64,000 nucleotides of DNA from Streptosporangium pseudovulgare (GCF_014648055.1 NZ_BMQJ01000017.1:62001-126000); one strand, 5' to 3'. Numbered from the stretch's first letter, positions 52,713 to 61,761 are shown. Notes: generated by a model from the sequence alone, not told the origin. Numbers and translations: made by a program.

Positions 52713-52749
52713 GCGGCGAATGTACGGCCCCGCGCGTCCCGCGGCCGGA

Positions 52750-53319
52750 TCAGCGGCGGGAGAGCCGCCAGGCGGCCGGGAGCATGCCGGCCGCGATCGC
52801 GATCTTGGCGGCGTCGCCGAGCAGGAAGGGGATCACGCCGGCGGCGAGCGCGGGGCCCAGGCCCAGCCCGGTGACGGCCATCAGGACCGGCAGGCCGAAC
52901 GCGTAGATCACCAGGTTGCCGAGGACCATCGTGCCGACCGTGCGGGCGGCGGTGCGGTCGCCGCCGCGCTCGGCGAGCTTGCCGACGAGGGCGGCGGCGG
53001 CGATGAAGCCGACGACGTAGCCGAACGTGGCCCCGCCGAAGCCCGAGGTGCCACCCTGGAACCACGGCACGCCCGCGACGCCGACCACGGTGTAGAGGAT
53101 CATGCTGAGCGCCGCGCGGTTCATGCCGAGCGCCGCGCCGACGAGCATGACCGCGAAGGTCTGGCCGGTGACCGGGACGGGCCACATGGGGACGGTGAGC
53201 TGCGCGGCGAGCCCGGTCAGGACCGCTCCGCCGGCGACGAGCGCGACATCCCGCACCCGGGACCCGGGGATGAGGTCGGACAGTACGGCGGGCCGGACCG
53301 CCGGAGAAGCGTTTGCCAT
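52750..53319 (-). CDS. bioY: Biotin transporter substrate-binding subunit BioY
   Basis: 189-residue S-component of the ECF-type biotin transporter. Landmarks: QLTVPMWPVPVTGQTFAVML, the BioY signature AALGMNRAALSMILYTVVG, GVPWFQGGTSGFGGATFGYV, and six hydrophobic segments. BioMN energising genes are not adjacent; BioY can act alone with low capacity or with a shared ECF module. AAGGGAG precedes ATG 53319. An AT-richer stretch (CCGAATAATGAGG, about 53352-53364) may hold the promoter. Confidence 0.93.
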   Translation of the reverse strand: MANASPAVRPAVLSDLIPGSRVRDVALVAGGAVLTGLAAQLTVPMWPVPVTGQTFAVMLVGAALGMNRAALSMILYTVVGVAGVPWFQGGTSGFGGATFGYVVGFIAAAALVGKLAERGGDRTAARTVGTMVLGNLVIYAFGLPVLMAVTGLGLGPALAAGVIPFLLGDAAKIAIAAGMLPAAWRLSRR

Positions 53320-53480
53320 CGTTCTCGTCTCCCTTTGCTGAAGCTTGGTTCCTCATTATTCGGACATCGCCGGCGCGGGGTGTACAGGGGCACCACCAAG
53401 AACGAGGGTGAGACTTTGTATGACCGCCATAGCCCGGGGTCCGGCGCTCCGGGGCGGCGGCGGCCCGTTACGGTGTCGCC

Positions 53481-54422
53481 ATGCGCTCCCGACGTTCGTG
53501 TCTCGCGGTCCCCGGCAGCAACCCGCGCTTCCTGGAGAAGGCCCAGGGCCTCCCCGCCGACGAGGTCTTCCTCGACCTGGAGGACTCCGTCGCGCCGCTG
53601 GCCAAGGAGGAGGCGCGCCGGAACGTCGTGGCGGCCCTGCGCGAGGGCGACTGGTCGGGCAGGACGCGGGTCGTGCGGGTCAACGACCTGGGCACCCGGT
53701 GGACCTACCGGGACGTCATCGAGGTCGTGGAGGGGGCGGGCGAGTTCCTCGACTGCCTGATGCTGCCGAAGGTGGAGGACGCCTCCCAGGTGGCCTGGCT
53801 GGACGTCCTGCTCACCCAGATCGAGAAGGCGAACGGCCTGCCGGTCGGCCGGATCGGCATCGAGGCGCAGATCGAGAGCGCCCGGGGCCTGGTCAACGTG
53901 GACGCCATCGGCGGCGCCTCCCCGCGCCTGGAGACGCTGGTCTTCGGCCCGGCCGACTTCATGGCCTCGATCAACATGCGGACCATGGTCGTCGGAGAGC
54001 AGCCCGCCGGCTACACCGAGGGCGACGCCTACCACTACATCCTGATGCGCATCCTCATGGCGGCCCGCACGCACGGCCTGCAGGCCATCGACGGCCCGTA
54101 CCTCGCGATCAGGGACCTGGACGGCTACCGCCGGGTGGCGGCCCGGTCGGCGGCGCTCGGCTTCGACGGCAAGTGGGTGCTGCACCCGACGCAGGTCGAG
54201 GCGGCCAACGAGGTGTTCTCGCCGTCCCAGGAGGACTACGACCGGGCCGAGCTGATCCTCGACGCCTACGAGTACTACACGACGGTCGAGCGGCGCGGCG
54301 CGGTCATGCTCGGGGACGAGATGATCGACGAGGCGTCCCGGAAGATGGCGCTGGTGGTCGCGGCCAAGGGGCGGGCCGCCGGGCTGGTCCGCACCGAGTC
54401 CTTCACCCCGCCGTCCGCTTGA
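53481..54422 (+). CDS. HpcH/HpaI-family CoA-ester lyase (malyl-CoA lyase type)
   Basis: 313 residues. MRSRRSCLAVPGSNPRFLEK, the metal-site EVFLDLEDSVAPLAKEEARR (Asp/Glu), VVRVNDLGTRWTYRDVIEVV, GIEAQIESARGLVNVDAI and ETLVFGPADFMASINM are those of CitE-like lyases. The C-terminal GFDGKWVLHPTQVEAANEVF and EMIDEASRKMA match the Streptomyces L-malyl-CoA/beta-methylmalyl-CoA lyases of the ethylmalonyl-CoA pathway, as I recall them. It would cleave methylmalyl-CoA to propionyl-CoA and glyoxylate. No other pathway gene is in the window. Confidence 0.88.
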   Translation: MRSRRSCLAVPGSNPRFLEKAQGLPADEVFLDLEDSVAPLAKEEARRNVVAALREGDWSGRTRVVRVNDLGTRWTYRDVIEVVEGAGEFLDCLMLPKVEDASQVAWLDVLLTQIEKANGLPVGRIGIEAQIESARGLVNVDAIGGASPRLETLVFGPADFMASINMRTMVVGEQPAGYTEGDAYHYILMRILMAARTHGLQAIDGPYLAIRDLDGYRRVAARSAALGFDGKWVLHPTQVEAANEVFSPSQEDYDRAELILDAYEYYTTVERRGAVMLGDEMIDEASRKMALVVAAKGRAAGLVRTESFTPPSA

Positions 54423-54825
54423 TCCGGGCGGGCCGGCCGGAGCGCGAGGGTCGGCCGGAGCGCGAGGGCCGGGCGGCCGGGCCGGAGGGGTGCGCGGGTC
54501 GTGGCGGGTGGGTGGACGGTGTTTCGGTCCGCCGAGATTCCGGAAATATGGCCCTAAAAGATGACGTTTCCGGCGGGTCACGCGTAAATCTGACTAGAGA
54601 GGTCTCGCCAGCGCGGCTCCGGCGTGCTGCTCTGGACTGTGTACGGTTCCGGCCCCGGCCGCCCGCCCGGCGGAGGTGATCGTTTCGGCGGAACGGGGTA
54701 GGAGTAGGGTCCCGTGGGTTTCGCCGCCCGGCTGGTGATCGCGGCGGGGTGCCACGGGGACGGCTGGAACGGTCCGGGAGGGCGATCCCGGGCCGAGACG
54801 GGCTTCCTGCGAGGAGGTGCTGAGC
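54423..54825. other. Long non-coding leader region upstream of the Asp-box protein
   Basis: 403 bases with no gene. It holds a 16-bp direct repeat (GGCCGGAGCGCGAGGG, about 54434-54468), then an AT-richer island at 54540-54600 with ATGACG (54561) and TAAATC (54585) as a possible promoter, and then about 235 bases of GC-rich, hairpin-prone leader before the ribosome site. I could not match the leader to a known riboswitch. Confidence 0.45.
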
Positions 54826-57800
54826 GTGGTCCCGGGCCCCCACGACCCGCGCTCACCGGAACGGCCGCCGGACGACGGCGCCGGTGACGAGGCGTTTCCC
54901 GGGGGCGGCACCCGCCGCCCCGAGGACTTTCCGCCCACACTCCAGCACTTCCCGCCCGGCCCCTCCGACGACGGCCCCAGGGGAATGCCGCTGGCCTCCC
55001 CCTGGATGCTCCCGCCGTTCGCCGCTCCCGTCCCGGAGGAGGAGCCCCTGCGGGCGCGCCCCGAGGGGCTGGGCGGTGAGCGCCGCCGCCCGCACACGCG
55101 CCCCTACTCCGCCTCCCGCGACGGCGCCCCCGGAGATCCCGCTCCCGGCGCCGTCTCCGAGGACCGGGACCGGGACGGGGACGGGGACGCCGTGCCACGT
55201 CCCGTCCCTCGCCGCGCCGTACGGCCCGACATGCTCGTGGCATCCGGCCCGCCGCGGGTGCCGGGCGCCTCTCCGCGGGCGACGCGTTCCGTGGAGCAGG
55301 TGCGTTCCGTGGCACCCATGGCACCCACGGCACCCACGGCACCCACGGTCGAGGCTCCCTCGGCCGAAGCGCCCGTGGCCGAGGCGGCCGGGGAGGGTGA
55401 AGCGCACGCCGTGTCCGATGACGACTTCGAGCCGGTGCGCCGCGTGGGGCGCCCCCCGGGCGGCCGCCCGGCCCGGCCCGACCTGCTGGTCGCGCAGGGC
55501 CCGCCCGGCAGGCGCGGGCCGGGCGGCGGCAGGCACCACCGCTCCTCCCCGCCGCCCTCGGCCGTACGCCGCTCCGGCCCGACACGGCGCAGGAGCGTGC
55601 GCGGCCTGGTCGTCCCGGTCGCGGTCGTCATGGTCCTCGCCGTCGCGGTCGCCGGGGGCCTGGCGCTGTGGGGATGGGTGGGCGACCCCTTCGGCACCGG
55701 GCTGCGGCTGGTCGGCGACGAGAGCGGCTCCGGCGACTCCGTCTTCGTCGCGCAACCCGAAGCCGGGGGCACCGGCTCCAGCCAGGTGCTCAACGCCGTG
55801 GTGGCCGACGGCTCGACCGTGGTGGCCGTCGGCAGCGACACCACGAGCCCGGTGCCCAGGCCGCTCTTCCTCGTCTCCACCGACGGCGGCTCGACCTGGC
55901 GGCTCGGCAGGGTGAACGGGCCCGCGGGCTTCCAGGGCGGACCGACCGCCGTCGGCGCGGTGGCGGGCGGCGACGGCCGCTGGCTGGCCGCGGGCAACGA
56001 CCTCCTCGGCACCGGCCAGGGCCTGTGGACCAGCGCCGACGGCTACGAATGGACCGCGGTGGACCCCGCCGGAACGGGCGCGTTCACCGTCGGCGACAAG
56101 GTCATGGAGCTGGCCAGGACGTCCTCCGGCTTCGTCGCGGTCGGCACGGCCGTGCTGCCGGACGGCACCGCCGGGGCCGTCGCCTGGGTCTCGCCCGACG
56201 GGCGCGGCTGGAGCAGGGTGGACACCTCGAAGATCGGTGCCCCGGACAAGGTCCGGGGCCTCAAGGCGGTCGTGGCCAGGGGCGACGCCGTGGTCGCGCT
56301 CGGCGACCCGGGGCAGGGGCGGTCGTCCTCGGTGATCCTGCGCTCGGCCGACGGTGGGCGGACCTGGCTGCGGACGGGGACGGAACTGGACGGCGTCATC
56401 CCCGAACCCGGCACGCTCGCCGCCTCCGCCGGCGGGTTCGTGCTCGTCCCGGCCCAGCAGCGCGGCGAGAAGGGCGACGTCCAGGTCTACTGCTCCTCGC
56501 AGGGCGACGACTGGAACCGGTGCGGCAAGATCACCGGAATGGACTCCGACGGCGCCGGCGTCCGGCGGCTGACCTCCTCGCCGCAGGGGGTCGCGGCGAT
56601 CGCCGAGACGGGCTTCGAGCGCTACGCCGTCTACACCAGCAAGGACGGCCACGACTGGGCCAGGTCCACCGACCTCGGCGAGGTCCCCGGCTCGCTGCGG
56701 GCGGTCGCCGTATCCGGCACCGGCACGCTCGTCGTCGGCGGTGACGAGCGCGCCGCCGACGTGGACAACCGGCTGATCCTCATCACCGCCCCCAGGGGAG
56801 GCCGGGCCGCGCCGGTCCCGCTGGGCGGGATCGAGGGACTGGCCAGGGCCGAACGGGAGACCGCCCGGGTGGCGGCCGGCGAGGGCGGGTTCGTCGCCGT
56901 CGGCACCGCCTCCGGCGACGCGGGTGTCTGGACCAGCGCCGACGGCCAGGGCTGGACGGCCGCCGGCCCGGCGCAGGCCCTCGGCGGCCCGCGGCGCCAG
57001 TCGCTCGCCGACGTCGCGCAGGGCAGGCACGGCTGGCTGGCCGTGGGCGGCACCATGACCGACGCCTCCTCCACCGAGCCGCTGCTCCTCACCGCGGCGG
57101 GCGGCGCCGGCTGGCGGCGGGTCCCGATCGCGGGTCCCCTCGCCCCCGCGGCCGACCACGACTTCCTCGCCCCGCACGCGGTGGCCGCCGGACCCTCCGG
57201 CTACGTCCTGGCCGGGGAGGACCGCGGCCCGGCCGGGAGCGTCCCCGTCCTGTGGTTCACCCCCGACCTCAAGCGCTACACCAGGGCGGAGAAGCTGCCC
57301 GCGGGCGGCAGCGGGGTGCGGCTGCACGACGTCTCGGCGACCTCCACCGGCTACGTGGCCGTCGGCGGCGCCGGCACCGCCGGGCACGAGACCGGCGTGG
57401 TCTGGGTGTCCGCCGACGGCACCGACTGGACCGCGCGCAAGCCGCTCCTGCCGCCGGGGGCGACGTCGGCCGGGCTGCGCCACGTCGTCCTGCACGGCGG
57501 GAGCGTCGTCGCGACCGGCACCGCCCGGACCGACCAGGGCGACCGGCCCTTCGGCGCGGTGTCGGCCGACAACGGGACGACCTGGCGCGTCTCCTGGCTC
57601 CCGGCCGGCCGGGCCGCCGCCGTACAGGATCTGGCGGCCACGGACGACGGTGTGGTGGCGGTCGGCTGGGACGGCGCCCCCGGCGAGGGCGACAGCGCGG
57701 TCTGGACCTCCGAGGACGGGACGACCTGGCGGCGGCACGACCCCGACCAGGGCAACCAGAGCGGCGAGGGGGCCCAGTGGCTCGGCGCGGTCGCGATCGC

Positions 57801-57891
57801 CGGGGACCGGGTGGTGGCGCTGGGCCGCTCCACCACCTACGACGCCGACCACCTCACCGTGTGGCGCTCGACGCTCACCGCGGGGCGGTGA
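54826..57891 (+). CDS. Large membrane-anchored Asp-box (BNR/sialidase-like) propeller protein
   Basis: 1021 residues from GTG 54826, with AGGAGG eight bases upstream. Residues 1-250 are a Pro/Arg-rich cytoplasmic tail containing the repeated motif RPDxLVAxGPP (three copies). One span follows at about 265-285 (VPVAVVMVLAVAVAGGLALW). The outer part has about eight or nine beta-sheet repeats with Asp-box motifs such as STDGGSTW, SADGGRTW, SADNGTTW and SEDGTTW. Catalytic residues of sialidases (Arg triad, Tyr) are not evident, so a binding or scaffold role is likelier. I do not know a named family. Confidence 0.8.
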   Translation: MVPGPHDPRSPERPPDDGAGDEAFPGGGTRRPEDFPPTLQHFPPGPSDDGPRGMPLASPWMLPPFAAPVPEEEPLRARPEGLGGERRRPHTRPYSASRDGAPGDPAPGAVSEDRDRDGDGDAVPRPVPRRAVRPDMLVASGPPRVPGASPRATRSVEQVRSVAPMAPTAPTAPTVEAPSAEAPVAEAAGEGEAHAVSDDDFEPVRRVGRPPGGRPARPDLLVAQGPPGRRGPGGGRHHRSSPPPSAVRRSGPTRRRSVRGLVVPVAVVMVLAVAVAGGLALWGWVGDPFGTGLRLVGDESGSGDSVFVAQPEAGGTGSSQVLNAVVADGSTVVAVGSDTTSPVPRPLFLVSTDGGSTWRLGRVNGPAGFQGGPTAVGAVAGGDGRWLAAGNDLLGTGQGLWTSADGYEWTAVDPAGTGAFTVGDKVMELARTSSGFVAVGTAVLPDGTAGAVAWVSPDGRGWSRVDTSKIGAPDKVRGLKAVVARGDAVVALGDPGQGRSSSVILRSADGGRTWLRTGTELDGVIPEPGTLAASAGGFVLVPAQQRGEKGDVQVYCSSQGDDWNRCGKITGMDSDGAGVRRLTSSPQGVAAIAETGFERYAVYTSKDGHDWARSTDLGEVPGSLRAVAVSGTGTLVVGGDERAADVDNRLILITAPRGGRAAPVPLGGIEGLARAERETARVAAGEGGFVAVGTASGDAGVWTSADGQGWTAAGPAQALGGPRRQSLADVAQGRHGWLAVGGTMTDASSTEPLLLTAAGGAGWRRVPIAGPLAPAADHDFLAPHAVAAGPSGYVLAGEDRGPAGSVPVLWFTPDLKRYTRAEKLPAGGSGVRLHDVSATSTGYVAVGGAGTAGHETGVVWVSADGTDWTARKPLLPPGATSAGLRHVVLHGGSVVATGTARTDQGDRPFGAVSADNGTTWRVSWLPAGRAAAVQDLAATDDGVVAVGWDGAPGEGDSAVWTSEDGTTWRRHDPDQGNQSGEGAQWLGAVAIAGDRVVALGRSTTYDADHLTVWRSTLTAGR

Positions 57892-57921
57892 CCGGTCGCT
57901 TCGCCGTACGGCGTCGGGCGC

Positions 57922-58320
57922 TCACCGGGGAGCGATGACCGACCACTCGGTGAGGGCCGCGAGCAGGCCGGTGGTCAGCGGGAGCCGGGCCAGCTCGCCG
58001 GGGGAGAACCAGCCCGCGTCGGCGGCGTCGTCGCCGGCCGCGAGGGTGCCGCCGCGCACCTCCGCGAGGTAGTCGCGGATCTCGTAGACGGCGCCGCCGG
58101 GCCCCGGCCGGTCCACCGAGCCGGCCAGGCGGCCCACGGCGACCGTCAGGCCGGTCTCCTCCAGCACCTCGCGCGCCACCGCCTCGGCGTCGGACTCGCC
58201 GGGTTCGACCCGGCCGCCGGGCACCGACCACAGGCCCTCGCCGGGCGGACGCCCCCGGCGCACGAGGAGCAGCCGCCCCGAACCGTCAAGGATGATCGCG
58301 CCCACACAATTTACCCGCAC
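57922..58320 (-). CDS. Nudix hydrolase
   Basis: 132 residues from GTG 58320. The Nudix box GGRVEPGESDAEAVAREVLE followed by ETGL is complete (GX5EX7REUXEEXGU). The N-terminus VRVNCVGAIILDGSGRLLLV and the WSVPGG core fit MutT/ADP-ribose-type pyrophosphatases; substrate cannot be assigned. A TAATCT -10-like hexamer (58333-58328) seven bases upstream suggests a leaderless mRNA. Convergent with the Asp-box gene, 30 bases apart. Confidence 0.9.
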   Translation of the reverse strand: MRVNCVGAIILDGSGRLLLVRRGRPPGEGLWSVPGGRVEPGESDAEAVAREVLEETGLTVAVGRLAGSVDRPGPGGAVYEIRDYLAEVRGGTLAAGDDAADAGWFSPGELARLPLTTGLLAALTEWSVIAPR

Positions 58321-58394
58321 GTTGACAAGATTACGGCCGGATAACGAGCCGTGCCCTTGACGGAGGGGGCGTCGAGGACGCACCGTGGGTAGTC

Positions 58395-59057
58395 GTGAGA
58401 GCCGCGCCTACCTGCCCACGGTGTTTCGGGCCGCTCCGCGCGCCCAGCGTCTGGTCGAGCGCCTGGAGATGCGCCCGGCACGGCGACGTCCTGCCGATGC
58501 AGGCGCCGATGCGCCCCTCCGCCGCCGCCGTCGAGGCCGTCACCCGCGACGCCCAGGTGCCCGTCTGGCTGCCCTGGCCGCTGCCGCAGGGGTTCCTGGT
58601 CACCGGACTGGCCGAGGCCGGAGACGACCGCACCGGGGCCAGGGCCACCGTGGTCGCGCTCTCCGGGCCGTCCCTGACCCAGGGGCCGGCCGACATGCTG
58701 GTGATCGCCGAGGAGCCCGGCGTCGGGCTGGGCGCGGGGCTCGCCGGGCTGGACGGCCCCGACCCCGGCACGGGGCTCGACGAGGGCCCGGCGCACGCCA
58801 AGATCGACATCAACGGGCGGCCGACCCCGCTGTGGTGCGTGGCGGGCGCGCCCGACCGCGCGGTGTACGCCGGGGAGGCGCTGGGCAACTGGCTGTGGCT
58901 GGTCGTCTGGCCGTCCGAGGCGGGCTACCTCGTCACCCTGTACGAACTGTCCCTGCGCGACCTGCGCGACCACGACCAGGCGCTGGATCTGCCGTTCGGC
59001 GCGTTCTCCCCGCGCCTGGGCGGCGAGGGACCGGCGGAGAGCGGCGAAGAAGGCTGA
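58395..59057 (+). CDS. Zinc-ribbon protein (DUF6758-like)
   Basis: 220 residues from GTG 58395. The N-terminus CPRCFGPLRAPSVWSSAWRC followed by ARHG forms a likely zinc ribbon (C7, C10, C26, H29). The rest is a conserved domain of unknown function (PVWLPWPLPQGFLVTGLAEA, DMLVIAEEPGVGLGAGLAGL, WLWLVVWPSEAGYLVTLYEL). I recall such DUF6758 proteins beside a metallo-beta-lactamase-fold gene in Streptomyces, as here (61 bases to the next gene). Confidence 0.8.
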   Translation: MRAAPTCPRCFGPLRAPSVWSSAWRCARHGDVLPMQAPMRPSAAAVEAVTRDAQVPVWLPWPLPQGFLVTGLAEAGDDRTGARATVVALSGPSLTQGPADMLVIAEEPGVGLGAGLAGLDGPDPGTGLDEGPAHAKIDINGRPTPLWCVAGAPDRAVYAGEALGNWLWLVVWPSEAGYLVTLYELSLRDLRDHDQALDLPFGAFSPRLGGEGPAESGEEG

Positions 59058-59118
59058 CGAGAACGAAGAGGGCCGAGGAGACGGGGCCCCCGGCGGCTTA
59101 CGGGTAAAGTTCGGAAGC

Positions 59119-59841
59119 GTGACAGCGCGTATCGAACGAGTGGTGACCGAGGGGACCGTCGACGTCGACGGCGTCGAGCACGAGGTCGAGAACAACACCT
59201 GGATCGTTGGCGACGACGAGGAGGTCATCGTCATCGACCCCGCGCGTGACGCGGAGGCGATCCTGGCGAAGGTCGGCGAGCGGGAGGTGCTGGCCGTCGT
59301 CTGCACCCACGGCCTGCCCGACCACGTGGGCGCGGCCATCGAGGTCGCGGCCCGGGACGAGGCGGTGGTCGCCCTGCATCCCAAGGACCGGCCGCTGTGG
59401 CGGCGGACCTGGCCGGAGACCTGGCCGGACATCGACATGGAGGACGAGGGCGTGTTCGGCGTCGCCGACGTCGAGCTGGAGGTGATGTCCACCCCGGGCG
59501 TCTCGCAGGGCGGCGTCTCGCTCTACTGCGAGGCCCTGTCCGCGGTGTTCACCGGCAAGACCCTGCAGGCCGACGGGCCGGGGAGGATCGGCGACGAGTA
59601 TCCCGCGCTGGCCGACCAGCTCACCGCGATCGGCGGCCGGCTGTTCACCCTGCCCCACGCCACGCGTGTGATGCCCGCGCATGGCGAGGAGACCACGGTC
59701 GGCGCCCTGGAGCCGCAGTTCGACGACTGGCTGTCGGGCTCGCTGACCCGCCGTCAGGAGACCGGCGAGGACGGGGCCGAGGGGCCGCTGACCGACGGCA
59801 CGAAGGCGGCCGGCATCCGCCTCGACCTCCGCGACCAGTGA
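59119..59841 (+). CDS. Metallo-beta-lactamase-fold protein lacking several metal ligands
   Basis: 240 residues from GTG 59119. The fold is clear (NNTWIVGDDEEVIVIDPARD, LAVVCTHGLPDHVGAAIEVA, STPGVSQGGVSLYCE, AVFTGKTLQADGPGRIGDEY, PAHGEET). But the HxHxDH motif reads HGLPDH (second His is L66), the TPGH histidine is V128, and the GD aspartate is K147. Relatives I recall keep THAHNDH, TPGHAPG and FTGDTLF. A binuclear metal site is therefore unlikely, and the protein may be a pseudoenzyme. It lies four bases upstream of the RecB-like nuclease gene. Confidence 0.85.
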   Translation: MTARIERVVTEGTVDVDGVEHEVENNTWIVGDDEEVIVIDPARDAEAILAKVGEREVLAVVCTHGLPDHVGAAIEVAARDEAVVALHPKDRPLWRRTWPETWPDIDMEDEGVFGVADVELEVMSTPGVSQGGVSLYCEALSAVFTGKTLQADGPGRIGDEYPALADQLTAIGGRLFTLPHATRVMPAHGEETTVGALEPQFDDWLSGSLTRRQETGEDGAEGPLTDGTKAAGIRLDLRDQ

Positions 59842-59845
59842 GCCC

Positions 59846-60754
59846 ATGGACCAGCTTCCCCTGGAGGGCATGCCGCGGCGGCTCTACTCCTGTACGCCGT
59901 CGCGGCTGAACACCTGGCTCGACTGCCCCCGGCGCTACCGGTTCACCTACATGGACCGGCCCGCGCCGTCCAAGGGGCCGCCCTGGGCGCACACCGGCGT
60001 GGGGATCAGCGTGCACAACGCCCTCGCGGGATGGTGGCGCGAGCCGTACGAGCGGCGGACGCCGGAGACGGCGGCGGCCCTGGTCGGCAGGGGGTGGATC
60101 GGCGAGGGCTTCCGCGACGCCGAGCAGTCGGCGGCCTGGCGGAAGCGGGCCGCGGAGATGACCGGCGCCTACGCCGCGACCCTCGACCCCGCCGACGAGC
60201 CCGTCGGCGTCGAGCGGACGGTCGCCGCGCGGACCCCGGTCATCGCCCTCTCCGGCCGCGTCGACCGGCTCGACCGGCGCGGCGCGGAGCTGGTCGTGGT
60301 CGACTACAAGACCGGCCGCCGGCCTCCCACCGGCGACGACGCCCGGTTCTCCCTCGCGCTGGCCGTCTACGCCGTGGCCTCGGAGCGGATGCTGCGCACC
60401 CCCTGCCGCCGGGTGGAGCTGCATCACCTGCCGACCGGCTCGATCGTGGAGTGGGAGCACACCGAGGAGTCGCTGGCCGGCCACCTGCGGCGGGCCGAGG
60501 AGATCGCGGTGGAGGCGTCGGAGGCCGACGACCGCTACCGCGCCTGGGCGGGCCCGGCGCGTCCCGCCGGGCGGACCGGCCGCGCGTCGCCGGAGGCCGG
60601 CCGTACGCCGCCGGAGGTCCCGGCGGAGATCGACGCGGTCTTCCCGCCCCGCACGGGACCCCTGTGTTCCTGGTGCGACTTCCGGAAGCACTGCCCCGAG
60701 GGCCGCGCCGCCGCCGGCGACCGCGACCCCTGGGACGGACTGGCCGACGACTGA
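59846..60754 (+). CDS. RecB-like PD-(D/E)XK nuclease with Fe-S cysteines
   Basis: 302 residues. PSRLNTWLDCPRRYRFTYMD at the N-terminus, the nuclease core ALSGRVDRLDRRGAELVVVD then YKTG (motif VDYKTG), and the C-terminal CSWCDFRKHC give the four-cysteine Fe-S arrangement (C27 plus three) of Cas4/AddB-like nucleases. A Pro/Arg-rich insertion lies at about 230-265. There are no CRISPR genes nearby, so DNA-end processing or repair is likelier than spacer acquisition. Coupled to the MBL-fold gene (four-base gap). Confidence 0.92.
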   Translation: MDQLPLEGMPRRLYSCTPSRLNTWLDCPRRYRFTYMDRPAPSKGPPWAHTGVGISVHNALAGWWREPYERRTPETAAALVGRGWIGEGFRDAEQSAAWRKRAAEMTGAYAATLDPADEPVGVERTVAARTPVIALSGRVDRLDRRGAELVVVDYKTGRRPPTGDDARFSLALAVYAVASERMLRTPCRRVELHHLPTGSIVEWEHTEESLAGHLRRAEEIAVEASEADDRYRAWAGPARPAGRTGRASPEAGRTPPEVPAEIDAVFPPRTGPLCSWCDFRKHCPEGRAAAGDRDPWDGLADD

Positions 60755-60796
60755 CCCCCCGGACCCGCCGGGCCGGTTCCGGGCCGGCGGGTCCGG

Positions 60797-61669
60797 TCAG
60801 TTCAGCAGGCGGGCCTCGGACTCGTTCCAGAACCGGGTGAGCGCGGCGGCCGTCGTCTCCGGGGCCTCGACCGCGGGGGAGTGGGCCGCGCCGGGCACGA
60901 CCATGCACTCGGTGCCCAGCCGGTGGGCCATCTCCGCCTGCGCCTCCGGCGGCCAGCCGTCGTCGTGCTCGCCGCACAGCACGAACGTGGGCACCCCGAC
61001 CTGGGCGAGGTCGTCGCAGCGGTCCGGCGCCGACAGCACCGCGTGGGTCATCGCGACCATCCCGGTCACGGAGTTGGCGAGCAGCCGCCCGCGCAGGAAC
61101 TCGATGATCTCGTCGGGCACGCCGGCCGCCAGCGCCTCCGGCTCCATCCGGGTCTGCCACAGCCGCTCGATGCCCACCTCGGGCAGCTCGGCGAGCATGG
61201 CGCGGCTCACCTGGGCGCGCACCCCGGGGATGGCGGAGGGGCCCGAGCTCATCAGCGTGTAGGACGCGAACTTGGTGCGGCCGTCGATGACCGCCTCACG
61301 GGTGACCAGGCCGCCGAAGGAGTGGCCGACCAGGTGGACGGGGCCGCCCCCGCCGACGTGCTGGGCCAGCACGTCGATGTCGTTGCCGAGCGCCGGGCAG
61401 GTGTAGGCGGCGGGGTCGTCGGGGCCCTCCGTCTCGTACTGGCCCCGCATGTCGATCGCGACGACCTGGCGGCCGGCCTGGGCGAGGGTCTGCAGGACCG
61501 CGATGAAGTCTTCCTTGCTGCCGGTGAGGCCGGGGACCAGCAGCGCGGGCCAGCGCTCGGCTATGCCACTGACCGGCATGGCCTCCAACGCGGCGAAGGT
61601 CCCCACGGTCGTCTCGATCCGGCGGGAACGGACGCCAGGAGGCAGGGTCAGAAATCGTGGCGTACTCAC
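60797..61669 (-). CDS. Alpha/beta hydrolase
   Basis: 290 residues from GTG 61669. Catalytic triad motifs: VHLVGHSFGGLVTREAV (nucleophile), LCGEHDDGWPPEAQ (Asp), VVPGAAHSPAVEAPE (His); the oxyanion segment is LLVPGLTGSKEDF. Substrate unknown (esterase, peptidase or haloperoxidase-like). A TATCGT hexamer just upstream may be the -10 of a nearly leaderless mRNA. Convergent with the RecB-like gene. Confidence 0.9.
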   Translation of the reverse strand: MSTPRFLTLPPGVRSRRIETTVGTFAALEAMPVSGIAERWPALLVPGLTGSKEDFIAVLQTLAQAGRQVVAIDMRGQYETEGPDDPAAYTCPALGNDIDVLAQHVGGGGPVHLVGHSFGGLVTREAVIDGRTKFASYTLMSSGPSAIPGVRAQVSRAMLAELPEVGIERLWQTRMEPEALAAGVPDEIIEFLRGRLLANSVTGMVAMTHAVLSAPDRCDDLAQVGVPTFVLCGEHDDGWPPEAQAEMAHRLGTECMVVPGAAHSPAVEAPETTAAALTRFWNESEARLLN

Positions 61670-61724
61670 GTGGCCCCACGATACCTCTCCCCGCGGAGTG
61701 CCTTTGTGCGTCTGAGATGCGGAA

Positions 61725-61757
61725 AAAGGGGTGCGACCCGTCGGGTCGCACCCCTTT
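61725..61757. terminator. 15-bp perfect hairpin
   Basis: AAAGGGGTGCGACCC (61725-61739) pairs with 61743-61757 around three bases. With its flanking A and T tracts it could stop transcription from the left-reading DEAD-box gene. Confidence 0.7.
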
Positions 61758-61761
61758 CGCC

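Noticed and set aside
54853-57852. Minus-strand open frame of about 999 codons opposite the Asp-box protein
   Set aside because: Shadow of GC-rich codons; the plus strand has the Asp-box motifs, membrane span and a strong ribosome site.
59846-60754. RecB/Cas4-like nuclease considered as part of a CRISPR system
   Set aside because: No cas genes and no repeat-spacer array anywhere in the window.
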